Source: an uncultured Alphaproteobacteria bacterium
GTDB lineage: Bacteria > Pseudomonadota > Alphaproteobacteria > RF32 > CAG-239
DNA: 64,000 nucleotides
Assembly (NCBI GenBank): GCA_934254675.1
Contig: CAKQLP010000003.1
Coordinates: 62,001-126,000, forward strand
Reading direction: 5' to 3'
Every line of letters begins with the position of its first letter. Positions within the stretch are counted from its first letter, which is position 1. Of this stretch, positions 8,593 to 18,013 are shown piece after piece. The notes under the pieces were generated by a model that saw only the letters and a list, made by a program, of their open reading frames with translations, did not search any database and was not told the origin of the DNA. A program made the translations under genes and the position numbers.

Positions 8593-8802
8593 TTATTCAG
8601 CTGCGCAAGCGTAAGCTTCATCTTTTATCATATGCGAAACGGCTTTTTCTTCGCAGAAACATTTGCGGGAATAATATTCCGATTTTTTACCGCGGTTAAA
8701 TTCAGAAACCGGACGATGATAGCCCATTACTCTGGTCCAAATTTCGCAAGGTTGTCTTTCTGCGTCGGTTAAAGCTACATTTTCAATATTGATTACAGTC
8801 AT
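8593..8802 (-). CDS. Stand-alone NRDD-domain protein (anaerobic ribonucleotide reductase C-terminal-like)
   Basis: This 69-residue protein contains PCEIWTRVMGYHRPVSEFNRGKKSEYYSRK. It resembles the C-terminal glycyl-radical segment of anaerobic ribonucleoside-triphosphate reductase NrdD (R-x-x-GY-L...N-x-(A/G)K-x-x-E) and the family of short NRDD-domain proteins. Three Cys (one before the motif, two in RKCFCEE) may bind metal or serve redox roles. Full NrdD is about 700 residues, so this is either an autonomous small protein or a C-terminal relic; a good GGAG ribosome-binding site and an operator argue that it is expressed. Two NrdR-box-like palindromes lie 34-80 nt upstream of the ATG, consistent with control by the ribonucleotide-reductase repressor NrdR. 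Confidence 0.75.
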   Translation of the reverse strand: MTVINIENVALTDAERQPCEIWTRVMGYHRPVSEFNRGKKSEYYSRKCFCEEKAVSHMIKDEAYACAAE

Positions 8803-8835
8803 TTTAGTCTCCTTTAATTTATTTATAATCTTTAT

Positions 8836-8882
8836 ATACTATATATAGTATTAATGAATAGTAAATAAACTAGATATGGTAT
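8836..8882 (-). promoter_or_regulatory. Tandem NrdR-box operator with overlapping promoter
   Basis: Box 1 (8836-8851) is a perfect 16-bp palindrome ATACTATATATAGTAT, matching the NrdR box core CWATATWTWG-type consensus (acaCwAtATaTwGtgt). Box 2 (8867-8882), AAACTAGATATGGTAT, matches about 12 of 16 positions. The box starts are 31 bp apart, three helical turns, the usual NrdR arrangement. On the minus strand a -35 TTTACT and -10 TATAGT with 16-nt spacing overlap box 1, so bound NrdR would block RNA polymerase. Confidence 0.7.
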
Positions 8883-8963
8883 TTTAATATTATGCACAGC
8901 TTTTTATTTTTTGCACAAGATTCATAGAGTTAGACAATCTGCTGGAGATATAAATTTTTTTTA

Positions 8964-10928
8964 TCAGCGTTCTCTATAACTTTTTTGCAGTAATGCAGTG
9001 TTAACATTGCATTGAATGGTTGGTTTATGTGTTGGCGTTTCTATTCCTCTAAGTCTCTGAATATAATCAGCTTTTGTTAAGGTTTGCTCTGCTTGAACAT
9101 CTTCTTTTTCGATTCCTGTCGGTTGGGCAGTAGAATCTACAGTTTCATTAGTGTGTACAGCTGGAGCATTTTCAGTAGCAGTTTCAATTGTTTCATCAGT
9201 GGATTTTCCGTGATTCGTTGCCGTGTCTTTTAGCCGTTGTTTTAATTCTTCCGGAGACATTTCACCATTTTGTTCATCCGCAGTTGTCTGAGATTTTCCT
9301 TTTGCCTGAGCCGCTTGCAATTTGAGGGTATTCTTTAAATTTTCATCTGAATGTTTGGGAAAAATAAATTTAGCAATCCGTTCAGGGTTATCTCTTAATT
9401 TATATAACTTTTGTAAACGTTTTTTACTTATATCCTTTATTTCTGAGTTTTCGGCTAATTGTATAAATTCATCATTGGTTAAGCTTTTTGTAGGACTCAT
9501 AAATGTCTGCAAAAGTTCTGTGTTTGACAAATTCTTTACATGATTTAATATAAATTGGGTGTTGTCATCATTTTCGTTTTCTAAATCATGCCTTAACTGA
9601 TTTAATTCTGTATAACTTTGTTCATATGACAATTTTTGCTCTGAGGTAAGTTCTGCTAAAGTACTTGGATTTTTCAATATCTTATCATGATTTCGTTTTG
9701 CAACCTCTGTTAAAATCGCCGTAGTATAGGTTATTTGCTCATTTGAATATTTTTCTTGAATGTTGCCGGTTTCAAGGAAATTTTCACAAGCTTTAAGCAT
9801 ATTGGATTTTTCTATATTGTTTTCAATATCAATCTCAACAAAAGCGCATACGTCACCATAATAATCTTCGGAAATATAAATATTTCCATTATTTTGCATG
9901 CTGATGTGTTCTCCAAAAATTTTACTAAAATCAGGAATAACTTTGTCGGCTTCATCTGTTTTACCTTGGGCATATAATGTAATTGCCTTATCAGCTCTGT
10001 CTTTGATATTTTCAAGGTTTTGAATTTTTTCTACATCTACATTATTTTCAGTTCCATCATAAGTTTTTTGAGATGATTTTTTCTTTATATCTTTTTTTTG
10101 AATAATGTGCCAGTCATCCTCATTTTCATAATCAGGAGCTTTAATTGTTGGTGAATTTTCAACAGGATGAGGTGTTTTTTCTGGAGTATTTGGGGTGTTT
10201 TCGTTCGGTGTACTAGAAATTTTAGAATATTTTCTGGCATATATATCTGCGGCAGAGACTAAGGCCTCTCTTCTAGTTTTGGATTTATAAAAATATTCTA
10301 TGTTTGCCAAAGAATAAGCTTGTTCCACAGAAGCGGATGCTTGTTCTTGTGTTGTATTTGTTTCCGGAGTATTTCGAGCATTTTCTAGAGCTGTAATTTT
10401 TTGATCAAATTCACTCATTCGTATCTTGGCATAACCTCTATAATCAGTTGCATAACTAACTTTGATGCCTTGCTCTTTATATATTCTTTCTAACCTTTCT
10501 TGTACACTCCGATTGTCTGGAAATCTAAGATATATACCAAGGTTCGGAGGCATCTTGTCTGTTGCATACCATTTTCCTTTTTCATCTTTCACATAATAGG
10601 CTGTATCTCCCATCGTATCAAGCACGTGAGCGCGTTTGCCAAATACGATATCAATAGCTCCATCCTCATAAACGCATGTATTTTTTTTTCTATACTCTGT
10701 GTCATCAAGTCTATCATAAGAATATCGATAGCCTTTGCAATTTATAAAATCAGTATTACTAAGAACGCCATCTTCTATGGTTTGCTCTATATAAAAATAT
10801 GGCTCATTTTCATCTCCAAATATACTAGAGCGTAAATCAGTGAAATCATTTAACACTCTAATTAAATAACTTTTCTTTTCTTCATCAGACATATTAGGTT
10901 TTAAATCATCATATAAATCATCAGCCAT
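8964..10928 (-). CDS. Large hypothetical acidic, low-complexity protein (654 aa)
   Basis: I do not recognise this protein. It has no signal peptide or membrane segment. The N-terminal 200 residues look globular (LIRVLNDFTDLRSSIFGDENEPYFYIEQT, aromatic-rich). The middle has a Pro/Asn/Thr-rich linker (NTPNTPEKTPHP), and the C-terminal third is helical and then Thr/Glu/Ala-rich. The start at 10928 (MADDLYDDL) has AGGAG 8 nt upstream; an upstream in-frame codon at 10991 has none. It shares with the 6.5-kb gene its large size, cytosolic appearance and unusual composition, suggesting accessory proteins of one strain-specific region. A secreted effector is conceivable; nothing proves it. Confidence 0.6.
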   Translation of the reverse strand: MADDLYDDLKPNMSDEEKKSYLIRVLNDFTDLRSSIFGDENEPYFYIEQTIEDGVLSNTDFINCKGYRYSYDRLDDTEYRKKNTCVYEDGAIDIVFGKRAHVLDTMGDTAYYVKDEKGKWYATDKMPPNLGIYLRFPDNRSVQERLERIYKEQGIKVSYATDYRGYAKIRMSEFDQKITALENARNTPETNTTQEQASASVEQAYSLANIEYFYKSKTRREALVSAADIYARKYSKISSTPNENTPNTPEKTPHPVENSPTIKAPDYENEDDWHIIQKKDIKKKSSQKTYDGTENNVDVEKIQNLENIKDRADKAITLYAQGKTDEADKVIPDFSKIFGEHISMQNNGNIYISEDYYGDVCAFVEIDIENNIEKSNMLKACENFLETGNIQEKYSNEQITYTTAILTEVAKRNHDKILKNPSTLAELTSEQKLSYEQSYTELNQLRHDLENENDDNTQFILNHVKNLSNTELLQTFMSPTKSLTNDEFIQLAENSEIKDISKKRLQKLYKLRDNPERIAKFIFPKHSDENLKNTLKLQAAQAKGKSQTTADEQNGEMSPEELKQRLKDTATNHGKSTDETIETATENAPAVHTNETVDSTAQPTGIEKEDVQAEQTLTKADYIQRLRGIETPTHKPTIQCNVNTALLQKSYRER

Positions 10929-11026
10929 TGGGGAAACTCCTGTTATATACAACATATAATTAATAATACCATACATGGGATGTTGTTGCAATTGAAAACG
11001 GTTTTAAATTTTTTATATAACAAAAA

Positions 11027-11059
11027 AACACCTTTTAAGTTTTAAGCTTAAAAAGTGTT
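11027..11059 (-). terminator. Terminator of the atp operon
   Basis: Minus-strand hairpin with arms 11047-11059 and 11027-11039 (one G-T pair) followed by a T-run (A-run at 11022-11028 on plus). It lies 19 nt after the atpC stop. Confidence 0.75.
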
Positions 11060-11077
11060 TCTCTGTATAAAGAAAAT

Positions 11078-11443
11078 TTATTCTTTTGTTTGAAAATAGT
11101 CTATAATCATTTGATAATAATCAGCATTTTGCGGTTCACATTCTTTCAGCACAGCGGCTTTCTCTTCTGTAATAGCAGATTCGGCTATCAAATGCTGAGT
11201 GGATATTTTACAAACGTTGTTAGCGATATCGACAACTCCGCCATCTATAAAGTAGATAGACACGACTTTATTTTCTTCATCCAATATTTGCAAAATTCCT
11301 TGGTTTAGCAATAGAGATGTCGGCGCACGTTCATCAATAACCGTCAAATTTGTTTTGCCATAAGGCAGAACTACTCTGTGAACCTTTTTGTTTAGGGCCG
11401 TTTTTTCCGGCGTAAATATTTTCAAGCTGATATTATCTGACAT
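11078..11443 (-). CDS. atpC: F1Fo ATP synthase epsilon subunit
   Basis: This 121-residue protein is the N-terminal beta-sandwich type of epsilon: SLKIFTPEKTALNKKVHRVVLPYGKTNLTVIDERAPT, then IYFIDGGVVDIANNVCKI. It belongs to the central stalk with gamma and can restrain ATP hydrolysis. It is shorter than the usual 130-140 residues, mainly in the C-terminal helical hairpin. It is last in the F1 operon and shares one base with the atpD end. Confidence 0.88.
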   Translation of the reverse strand: MSDNISLKIFTPEKTALNKKVHRVVLPYGKTNLTVIDERAPTSLLLNQGILQILDEENKVVSIYFIDGGVVDIANNVCKISTQHLIAESAITEEKAAVLKECEPQNADYYQMIIDYFQTKE

Positions 11444-12897
11444 TAGTTAGACTCTTTCATTTTTTCAGCCTTGGCGACGGCGTCTTCAATGGTGCCAACC
11501 ATATAAAACGCTGCTTCCGGTAAATCATCGTATTCACCATCCAAAATACCTTTAAAGCCTTTGATTGTATCTTCCATTTCCACAAATACGCCTTTTAATC
11601 CGGTGAATACTTCGGCAACATGGAATGGTTGAGATAAGAAGCGCTGAATCTTGCGCGCGCGCGAAACTACGATTCTATCTTCTTCGGACAATTCGTCCAT
11701 ACCCAAAATGGCAATAATATCTTGTAAAGAGTTATATTTTTGCAAAATTTCTTGCACGCGGCGAGCCACGTTATAATGCTCTTCACCGACAATATCTGAA
11801 CTCAAAGCGCGGCTGGTTGAATCTAACGGGTCAACAGCCGGGAAAATAGCTTGTTCGGAAATCTTACGTGACAGCACGGTTGTTGCATCCAAGTGTGCAA
11901 ATGTTGTAGCCGGAGCAGGGTCGGTCAAGTCATCGGCCGGCACATAAACCGCTTGCACCGAAGTGATTGATCCGTCTTTGGTTGAAGTAATGCGCTCTTG
12001 CATAGCACCCATATCCGTACCCAAAGTCGGTTGATAACCAACCGCCGACGGAATACGTCCCAACAAAGCTGAAACTTCAGAGCCGGCTTGAGTGAAACGG
12101 AAAATGTTATCAATAAACAGCAGCACGTCTTGATGTTCCTGATCACGGAAATATTCAGCCTGAGTCAAACCTGTTAAAGCGACGCGGGCACGGGCTCCAG
12201 GCGGTTCATTCATCTGTCCGTAAACAAGCACGGTTTTAGATTTGTCGCCTTTAAGGTCGATAACGCCGGATTCTGTCATTTCATTATACAAGTCATTGCC
12301 TTCACGGGTGCGCTCGCCCACACCTGTAAATACGGAGTAGCCGCCGTGACCTTTGGCAATATTGTTAATCAGCTCCATAATCAGCACGGTTTTGCCCACG
12401 CCGGCGCCACCGAATAAACCAATTTTACCGCCTTTGCTATACGGTTCCAAAAGGTCAATAACCTTAATGCCGGTAACCAAAATTTCTTCTTTGGTTGATT
12501 GATCCGTAAATGAAGGTGCTTCGCGGTGAATTGGCTTGTAAAGTTTGCTTTTAACCGGACCTCTTTCATCCACAGGTTCGCCGATAACATTGATAATTCG
12601 TCCCAAAAGTTCTGGACCGACCGGAACTTTTATTGGTTCTCCCGTGTTGACAACATCCAAACCGCGAACCAAGCCATCTGTTGTATCTAGAGCAATACAA
12701 CGGACAACACATTCTCCAAGATGTTGTTCAACTTCTAAAACAAGGCGTTTGCCATGATTATCACATTCCAATGCTGTGTAAATATCAGGCAAATCAGCTT
12801 CGTTTTCGAATTTTACATCGACAACAGCTCCCAAAACCTGATAAATTTTTCCTGATTTTTTAGAAGCATTATCTACTTTTTTTTCTTCTTTTGTCAT
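11443..12897 (-). CDS. atpD: F1Fo ATP synthase beta subunit
   Basis: This is the 484-residue catalytic subunit. Seen: Walker A GGAGVGKTVL near residue 162, GERTREGNDLY with the catalytic Glu, Walker B VLLFIDNIFR, and the signature PAVDPLDSTSRAL. Three copies alternate with alpha and make ATP at the membrane. The N-terminus carries about 15 extra Lys-rich residues. GGAG precedes the ATG. It is 16 nt from atpG. Confidence 0.97.
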   Translation of the reverse strand: MTKEEKKVDNASKKSGKIYQVLGAVVDVKFENEADLPDIYTALECDNHGKRLVLEVEQHLGECVVRCIALDTTDGLVRGLDVVNTGEPIKVPVGPELLGRIINVIGEPVDERGPVKSKLYKPIHREAPSFTDQSTKEEILVTGIKVIDLLEPYSKGGKIGLFGGAGVGKTVLIMELINNIAKGHGGYSVFTGVGERTREGNDLYNEMTESGVIDLKGDKSKTVLVYGQMNEPPGARARVALTGLTQAEYFRDQEHQDVLLFIDNIFRFTQAGSEVSALLGRIPSAVGYQPTLGTDMGAMQERITSTKDGSITSVQAVYVPADDLTDPAPATTFAHLDATTVLSRKISEQAIFPAVDPLDSTSRALSSDIVGEEHYNVARRVQEILQKYNSLQDIIAILGMDELSEEDRIVVSRARKIQRFLSQPFHVAEVFTGLKGVFVEMEDTIKGFKGILDGEYDDLPEAAFYMVGTIEDAVAKAEKMKESN

Positions 12898-12913
12898 TCA
12901 TATCTCCTTGTTA

Positions 12914-13828
12914 TTAAACAGCGTCGGCGCCTGCGATAATTTCAATTAATTCTGTTGTAATGGCCGATTGACGTAAACTGTTGTATCTCAGTGTCAAATC
13001 ACTAATCATCTTCTTTGCATTGCGGGTTGCGTTATCCATAGAACTCATTCTGGCTCCATGTTCTGAAGCGGCGGAATTGACAAGCGCTTGAAAGACAGTA
13101 TCTTCAAAAATAATCGGAACAATTTGTTCCAAAATAGTCAATTTGTCAGGCATATAATCATAAAATGCGTCGCCGAAACGGTTGATGCCTTCAATATTTT
13201 CTTCTTGATGTTTCAACTGCAGCGGACAAACTTGTTCAATTTCAAATGTTCGGCTAATAGCGGACTCAAAATGAGCGTGGATAAGTTCACAAACATCAAA
13301 ATCATGATTTTTAAAACGCTTTAGAATATGCTGAGCCAAGCGTGCGGCAGCTTCTGGATAAGATGCGTCTTTACTTAAATTGCTAGATAAAGTCATATCT
13401 AAACCATTAAACGTACGCCTTAAAATATCGTATGCTTTTTTCCCAACGCAAAAAATTTTTAAATCCTTTTTTTGTTGACGAAGCTGTTTGATGCGCTCAA
13501 TGGCTTTTTTTGCGACATTGCTGTTATAAGCGCCGCATAAACCGCGGTCAGAAGAGAAAACATATAATTCATACCTTTGATTGGTAGAATTTTTTTGAAG
13601 CAAAGCCGGACGTTGATAACAAACGCCTTTTTCACTTTCTTCTGTTTCTATTTCTGTTAAAACACGCAAAGCGGAGCGTCGTAAATTCTCGGCGTAATCT
13701 TGATTTTTATCAACCAGAATTTGAACTCTGCGCAAACGCGATGCAGCCACCATTTTCATTGCAGATGTAATTTTCTGTGTGGATTTGATGGCTTCTATAC
13801 GAGTCCGTAATTCTTTTAAGCCTGCCAT
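12914..13828 (-). CDS. atpG: F1Fo ATP synthase gamma subunit
   Basis: This is the 304-residue rotor shaft subunit. The N-terminal MAGLKELRTRIEAIKSTQKITSAMKMVAASRLRR and C-terminal NATRNAKKMISDLTLRYNSLRQSAITTELIEIIAGA helices are the conserved gamma signatures that form the central coiled coil. SSDRGLCGAYNS lies near residue 88. It begins one base after the atpA stop. Confidence 0.95.
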   Translation of the reverse strand: MAGLKELRTRIEAIKSTQKITSAMKMVAASRLRRVQILVDKNQDYAENLRRSALRVLTEIETEESEKGVCYQRPALLQKNSTNQRYELYVFSSDRGLCGAYNSNVAKKAIERIKQLRQQKKDLKIFCVGKKAYDILRRTFNGLDMTLSSNLSKDASYPEAAARLAQHILKRFKNHDFDVCELIHAHFESAISRTFEIEQVCPLQLKHQEENIEGINRFGDAFYDYMPDKLTILEQIVPIIFEDTVFQALVNSAASEHGARMSSMDNATRNAKKMISDLTLRYNSLRQSAITTELIEIIAGADAV

Positions 13829-15382
13829 TTACGCCGCCTTTTCTTGTTTTGCTAAAAACTCTGAAACAAACTGTTCGTAAAATTCGCCAAGTTTTGTTTC
13901 CAATTCAGGTGAAATAATCTTCTTTTCACGAATTTCATTCAAATATTCCGGATGGCTTGTTTTAAGTTCATGCAGACTGTCTTTTTCAAAACATTTTATG
14001 TCGGACACGTCTATTTTGCTTAGATAGCCGCGAACACCGGAAAAAATTGAAGCTACTTCTTCTTCTGTTGCCATAGGCTCGTGAACAGGTTGTTTTAATA
14101 ACTCTGTTAATTTAGAACCTTTATCCAGTAACCGGCGAGTAGATTTATCCAAATCGGCGGAAAATTGCGCAAAAGCTGCCATTTCACGATATTGAGCAAG
14201 ATCAAGTTTCATTGTTCCGGCAACTTGCTTCATGGCCTTGATTTGAGCGGCAGAACCAACACGAGATACAGAAATTCCCACATTTACAGCCGGTCTGATA
14301 CCTTGATAGAATAAACTTGTTTCCAAAAAGATTTGACCATCGGTAATAGAAATCACATTTGTCGGAATATAGGCAGACACATCACCGGCCTGAGTTTCAA
14401 TAACCGGCATGGCCGTCAATGAACCGGATCCATACTTTTCATTCATTTTTGCGGCGCGTTCCAATAAACGTGAATGTAAATAGAACACATCACCCGGATA
14501 AGCTTCACGTCCAGGTGGACGGCGAATCAATAAGGACATTTGACGATAGGCTGTTGCTTGTTTTGACAAATCATCATAAAAGATAATGGCATGCATACCG
14601 TTGTCGCGGAAGTATTCTCCCATGGCTGTTCCGGCATAAGGTGCTATAAACTGCAATGGAGCGGCTTCCGAAGCAGTGGCCGCAACAACGATTGTATAAT
14701 CCATAGCTCCATAGTCGCGCAAAGTTTTAACAACCTGAGCAACGGATGAACGTTTTTGACCAACGGCGACATAAATGCAAAATAGTTTTTCGCTGTCATT
14801 TTTAGCCAAATCGTTTGTTCGTTTTTGGTTGATGATTGTATCAACAATAATAGATGTTTTACCGGTTTGACGATCTCCGATAATCAATTCGCGTTGACCA
14901 CGTCCAATAGGAATAAGCGAATCAATTGCTTTCAAACCAGTTTGAACCGGTTCGTGCACGCTTTTTCTCGGAATAATTCCCGGAGCTTTAACTTCGGCGT
15001 TGCTGAACTGTTCGGCTTTAATGCTTCCCATTCCGTCAATCGGATTGCCCAACGCATCAACAACACGTCCCAACAAAGCTTTTCCTACGGGAACGCTTAC
15101 AATTTTATCAGTCCTTTTGACTGTGTCACCTTCTTTAATACCTTCATCAGAGCCAAAAAGAACAACGCTGACGCTGTCTTCTTCCAAATTCAAAGCCATT
15201 CCTTTGACGCCGTTTGAAAATTCCACCATTTCATTTAATTGGACTTTGTCCAAACCATAAACACGAGCTATTCCGTCACCCACGGAAAGAACGCGTCCAA
15301 TTTCAGACATATCCGTAGATAAGTCAAAATCGGCGATTTTTTCTTTTAAAATTGAAGATATTTCGCTTGCTTTTACAGACAT
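13829..15382 (-). CDS. atpA: F1Fo ATP synthase alpha subunit
   Basis: This 517-residue non-catalytic nucleotide-binding subunit has Walker A GDRQTGKTSI near residue 170, IIFYDDLSKQA, and the alpha signature ISVSRVGSAAQIKAMKQVAGTMKLDLAQYREM. The length is normal. It is located between atpH and atpG in the standard alphaproteobacterial F1 order and separated from atpH by one base. Confidence 0.97.
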   Translation of the reverse strand: MSVKASEISSILKEKIADFDLSTDMSEIGRVLSVGDGIARVYGLDKVQLNEMVEFSNGVKGMALNLEEDSVSVVLFGSDEGIKEGDTVKRTDKIVSVPVGKALLGRVVDALGNPIDGMGSIKAEQFSNAEVKAPGIIPRKSVHEPVQTGLKAIDSLIPIGRGQRELIIGDRQTGKTSIIVDTIINQKRTNDLAKNDSEKLFCIYVAVGQKRSSVAQVVKTLRDYGAMDYTIVVAATASEAAPLQFIAPYAGTAMGEYFRDNGMHAIIFYDDLSKQATAYRQMSLLIRRPPGREAYPGDVFYLHSRLLERAAKMNEKYGSGSLTAMPVIETQAGDVSAYIPTNVISITDGQIFLETSLFYQGIRPAVNVGISVSRVGSAAQIKAMKQVAGTMKLDLAQYREMAAFAQFSADLDKSTRRLLDKGSKLTELLKQPVHEPMATEEEVASIFSGVRGYLSKIDVSDIKCFEKDSLHELKTSHPEYLNEIREKKIISPELETKLGEFYEQFVSEFLAKQEKAA

Positions 15383-15383
15383 T

Positions 15384-15938
15384 TTATTTTGTCCCTTTCA
15401 TCAGCTGTTCTAAACTGTCTAATTGATGTTTCACAGAACTGTCAATTTGTACTGTTCCGCATCGGATAATCAAACCGCCTAAAATTTGCGGATTAATATG
15501 GTAATTAATTATTATCTTTTTTTTGAAAATAGATGTCAGTTTCTGTTTTAAATTTTCATCTTGTTGAGAACTTAATTCAACAACAGTATCAACATCTACT
15601 TCGGCAATATTTTGTTTATCATTATAAATTTTTTTAAATTGATTAAGAATAAGTTCTAACTCGTCTATTTTTCGATTTTCAACCAAAATTTTCAGCAGAT
15701 TGAGCATAGGCGCATTCAATTTCAGCTCTTGAACAACAGCTTCAATAAGCTTTTCTTTTTCCTTAACCGGCCAAATAGGATTATTTAGCATATTTAAATC
15801 TTTAAATCCTTGAGCTGTCGATTGGAGCAATCTTTCAGCATTTTGGTACGTCTCATCCAATTTTGAACATTCTATGGCGCCTTTGTATAAAGAAGATGCG
15901 TATAAAATGGCATTTTTTAGTTTAGAACACTTGTTCAC
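15384..15938 (-). CDS. atpH: F1Fo ATP synthase delta subunit
   Basis: This 184-residue peripheral-stalk subunit joins F1 to the Fo b subunits. The C-terminal half has the delta signature: VELSSQQDENLKQKLTSIFKKKIIINYHINPQILGGLIIRCGTVQIDSSVKHQLDSLEQLM. It is the first gene of the F1 operon; Fo genes are not in the window, as is usual in alphaproteobacteria. Confidence 0.92.
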   Translation of the reverse strand: MNKCSKLKNAILYASSLYKGAIECSKLDETYQNAERLLQSTAQGFKDLNMLNNPIWPVKEKEKLIEAVVQELKLNAPMLNLLKILVENRKIDELELILNQFKKIYNDKQNIAEVDVDTVVELSSQQDENLKQKLTSIFKKKIIINYHINPQILGGLIIRCGTVQIDSSVKHQLDSLEQLMKGTK

Positions 15939-16043
15939 TTTTCAACTCTTTTAAAAATGATTTACTGAATATATACATATAAAATTGTTTAACCCTTATC
16001 AAGCGGTCGAAAGAATAATCAACAGCTTTTTTATAAAAATGTA

Positions 16044-16820
16044 TTATTTAAGTTTATTCCATCCTTTTCGAGCCGGTTGTTTGTCGGTATTTTCATCAGC
16101 TGGAGTAGTGTTTACTGAAGTGGTCCACTTTTTAGGCGATTCGGATGACGTTATTTTTCTAACAATTTCTTTTTGGTCTTGCGTCAAAACTTGTCCGTTG
16201 GGAACCATTTGTCCGAGCAACGCCGGAGATAAAAATTTTTCACTTAAAGATGAATAAGTTGTGACAATTTGTTCAATGATGTTTTTCCCCGGTGCCGCAT
16301 TGAGAGTTGATATATCTCTTCCATGAAAAAAGGTCAGCGAATGGCAAGGTGCGGAAATTAAAACATCAGTGCTGTCAATGCCGTTAATGTATCTTAATAG
16401 AATGCGAGGATTGATATTGCAATTGTCCATAGATGATGAAAAAGCCAGATTGTTATTTAGCAGCATGTCGCTGATAAGCTTTCGCCCATCGGAAGAAAGT
16501 TCTCCGCAAGATCCTGTGACGGCTAAATCGTCAATGGTGTACCCCGTGTAATCAGTGGCAGCATAGTCAACGGTGTAACAAAAAACTTTTTCCGCGTTTT
16601 CAATGTTTTTGGCCGAAGATACCGGAAGTCTGCTGGAGATAAATGCTGATAATGTTTTTTCGGTTGCCTGTCCTTTCTCCTTTTTTACAGAAGAAGAATC
16701 CGTTTCACCGAATAAATCACCGCTTTCTAATTCACTGTCAGAAAAATCATCGGCGAAAGTTGAGAGCGGATTTGCTAAACATAGAAACGAGGCAATAAGG
16801 TATATCGACTTTTTTTTCAT
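16044..16820 (-). CDS. Exported hypothetical protein (258 aa)
   Basis: This is not recognised as a named family. A Sec signal peptide is clear (MKKKSIYLIASFLCLANPLSTFA, cut before DDFSD). The mature part has an acidic linker followed by a domain with four Cys (VFCYTVDY, GSCGEL, DNCNINP, APCHSL), probably two periplasmic disulfides, and ends in a Lys/Pro-rich tail. It lies 105 nt upstream of atpH on the same strand and divergent from mraY. Confidence 0.6.
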   Translation of the reverse strand: MKKKSIYLIASFLCLANPLSTFADDFSDSELESGDLFGETDSSSVKKEKGQATEKTLSAFISSRLPVSSAKNIENAEKVFCYTVDYAATDYTGYTIDDLAVTGSCGELSSDGRKLISDMLLNNNLAFSSSMDNCNINPRILLRYINGIDSTDVLISAPCHSLTFFHGRDISTLNAAPGKNIIEQIVTTYSSLSEKFLSPALLGQMVPNGQVLTQDQKEIVRKITSSESPKKWTTSVNTTPADENTDKQPARKGWNKLK

Positions 16821-16955
16821 GCGTTTTCTCCATAATCTTTATTTAGAATATTAATATAATAGTAAAATTCTCGTAAATTTTAAATGAAAATATCTTCTTT
16901 TTAAGACTTATTTTAGATATTCTGCTTAAACTCAAAAAAAATTGAGGAGAAAAAA

Positions 16956-18002
16956 ATGTTTGCACTCGTGTTTTCAAATTGGTCTGTGCTGTTTCGTGCT
17001 GAAATGGCTTTCGCTTTATCTTTAATTTTAAGCCTAATTTTAGGTATGCCGCTTATAAATATATTGCATAAGCATCAAAAAACAGGGCAGCCGATTCGTT
17101 CGGATGGACCTCAGTCTCATCTTAAAACTAAAAAAGGCACGCCGACTATGGGGGGATTGCTTATTTTAGGGACATCAATCCTTGCAATATTTCTGTTTGC
17201 GAACATTACTTATCATTTTGTGTGGGTAAGTCTTTTAATATTAATAATGTATGGCACAACCGGATTTGTGGATGATTATTGGAAGGTAAAAAAACAAAGC
17301 TCCAATGCCATGACGGCAAGAATGAAACTTTTTTTACAATTTTTAACCGCTTTAATTGCGGCGAGCATTATTACGGCAGCAACGCCGAAAGGGCTGAATA
17401 CCATTTTGTTTTTCCCATATTTTAAAGAATTTTGTTTTAATCTGTCTTGGCTATATGTGCCTTTTGCGGTGGTTGTCATTTCAGGCACATCAAACGCCGT
17501 GAATTTAAGCGATGGTTTGGATGGCTTAGCCTCTGGTTTATTGATTGTTTCATTTAGTGTTTTTATGGCCGTGGCTTATTACTGCGGACTTTCAAATGCT
17601 ATTGATTATAATATGTTTTTTATTCCGCGCTGCGGTGAAGTTGCTGTTGTTTGCGCAGCGTTGATAGGATCGTGTTTGGGATTCTTATATTTTAACAAAC
17701 CAAAAGCTAAAGTTTTTATGGGAGATACAGGTTCTTTGGCTCTGGGCGCTATTTTAGGGGCTATTGCCGTTATGACTAAGCATGAAATATTATTGGCTGT
17801 TGTCGGAGGCGTTTTTGTTATGGAAACTGTTTCTGTAATGATTCAAGTCGTATATTATAAGAAAACCGGAAAAAGATTTTTCCGTATGGCGCCGTTGCAT
17901 CATCATTTTGAACAATTGGGGTGGTCAGAAAAAAAAGTAGTCTTAAGCTTTTGGGGGGCGGCTCTCATATTGGGCTTAATCGGCTCTTTGGCTTTTTTAT
18001 AA
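16956..18002 (+). CDS. mraY: Phospho-N-acetylmuramoyl-pentapeptide transferase MraY
   Basis: This 348-residue inner-membrane enzyme attaches phospho-MurNAc-pentapeptide to undecaprenyl phosphate to make lipid I. Seen: about ten hydrophobic segments, PTMGGLL, the catalytic Asp pair FVDDYWKVKK, NLSDGLDGLA, FMGDTGSLALGA and the cytoplasmic MAPLHHHFE motif. GAGGAG precedes the ATG. It leads a shortened division/wall cluster in which murD does not follow as it does in most proteobacteria. Confidence 0.97.
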   Translation: MFALVFSNWSVLFRAEMAFALSLILSLILGMPLINILHKHQKTGQPIRSDGPQSHLKTKKGTPTMGGLLILGTSILAIFLFANITYHFVWVSLLILIMYGTTGFVDDYWKVKKQSSNAMTARMKLFLQFLTALIAASIITAATPKGLNTILFFPYFKEFCFNLSWLYVPFAVVVISGTSNAVNLSDGLDGLASGLLIVSFSVFMAVAYYCGLSNAIDYNMFFIPRCGEVAVVCAALIGSCLGFLYFNKPKAKVFMGDTGSLALGAILGAIAVMTKHEILLAVVGGVFVMETVSVMIQVVYYKKTGKRFFRMAPLHHHFEQLGWSEKKVVLSFWGAALILGLIGSLAFL

Positions 18003-18013
18003 AGAGGTAAAAA

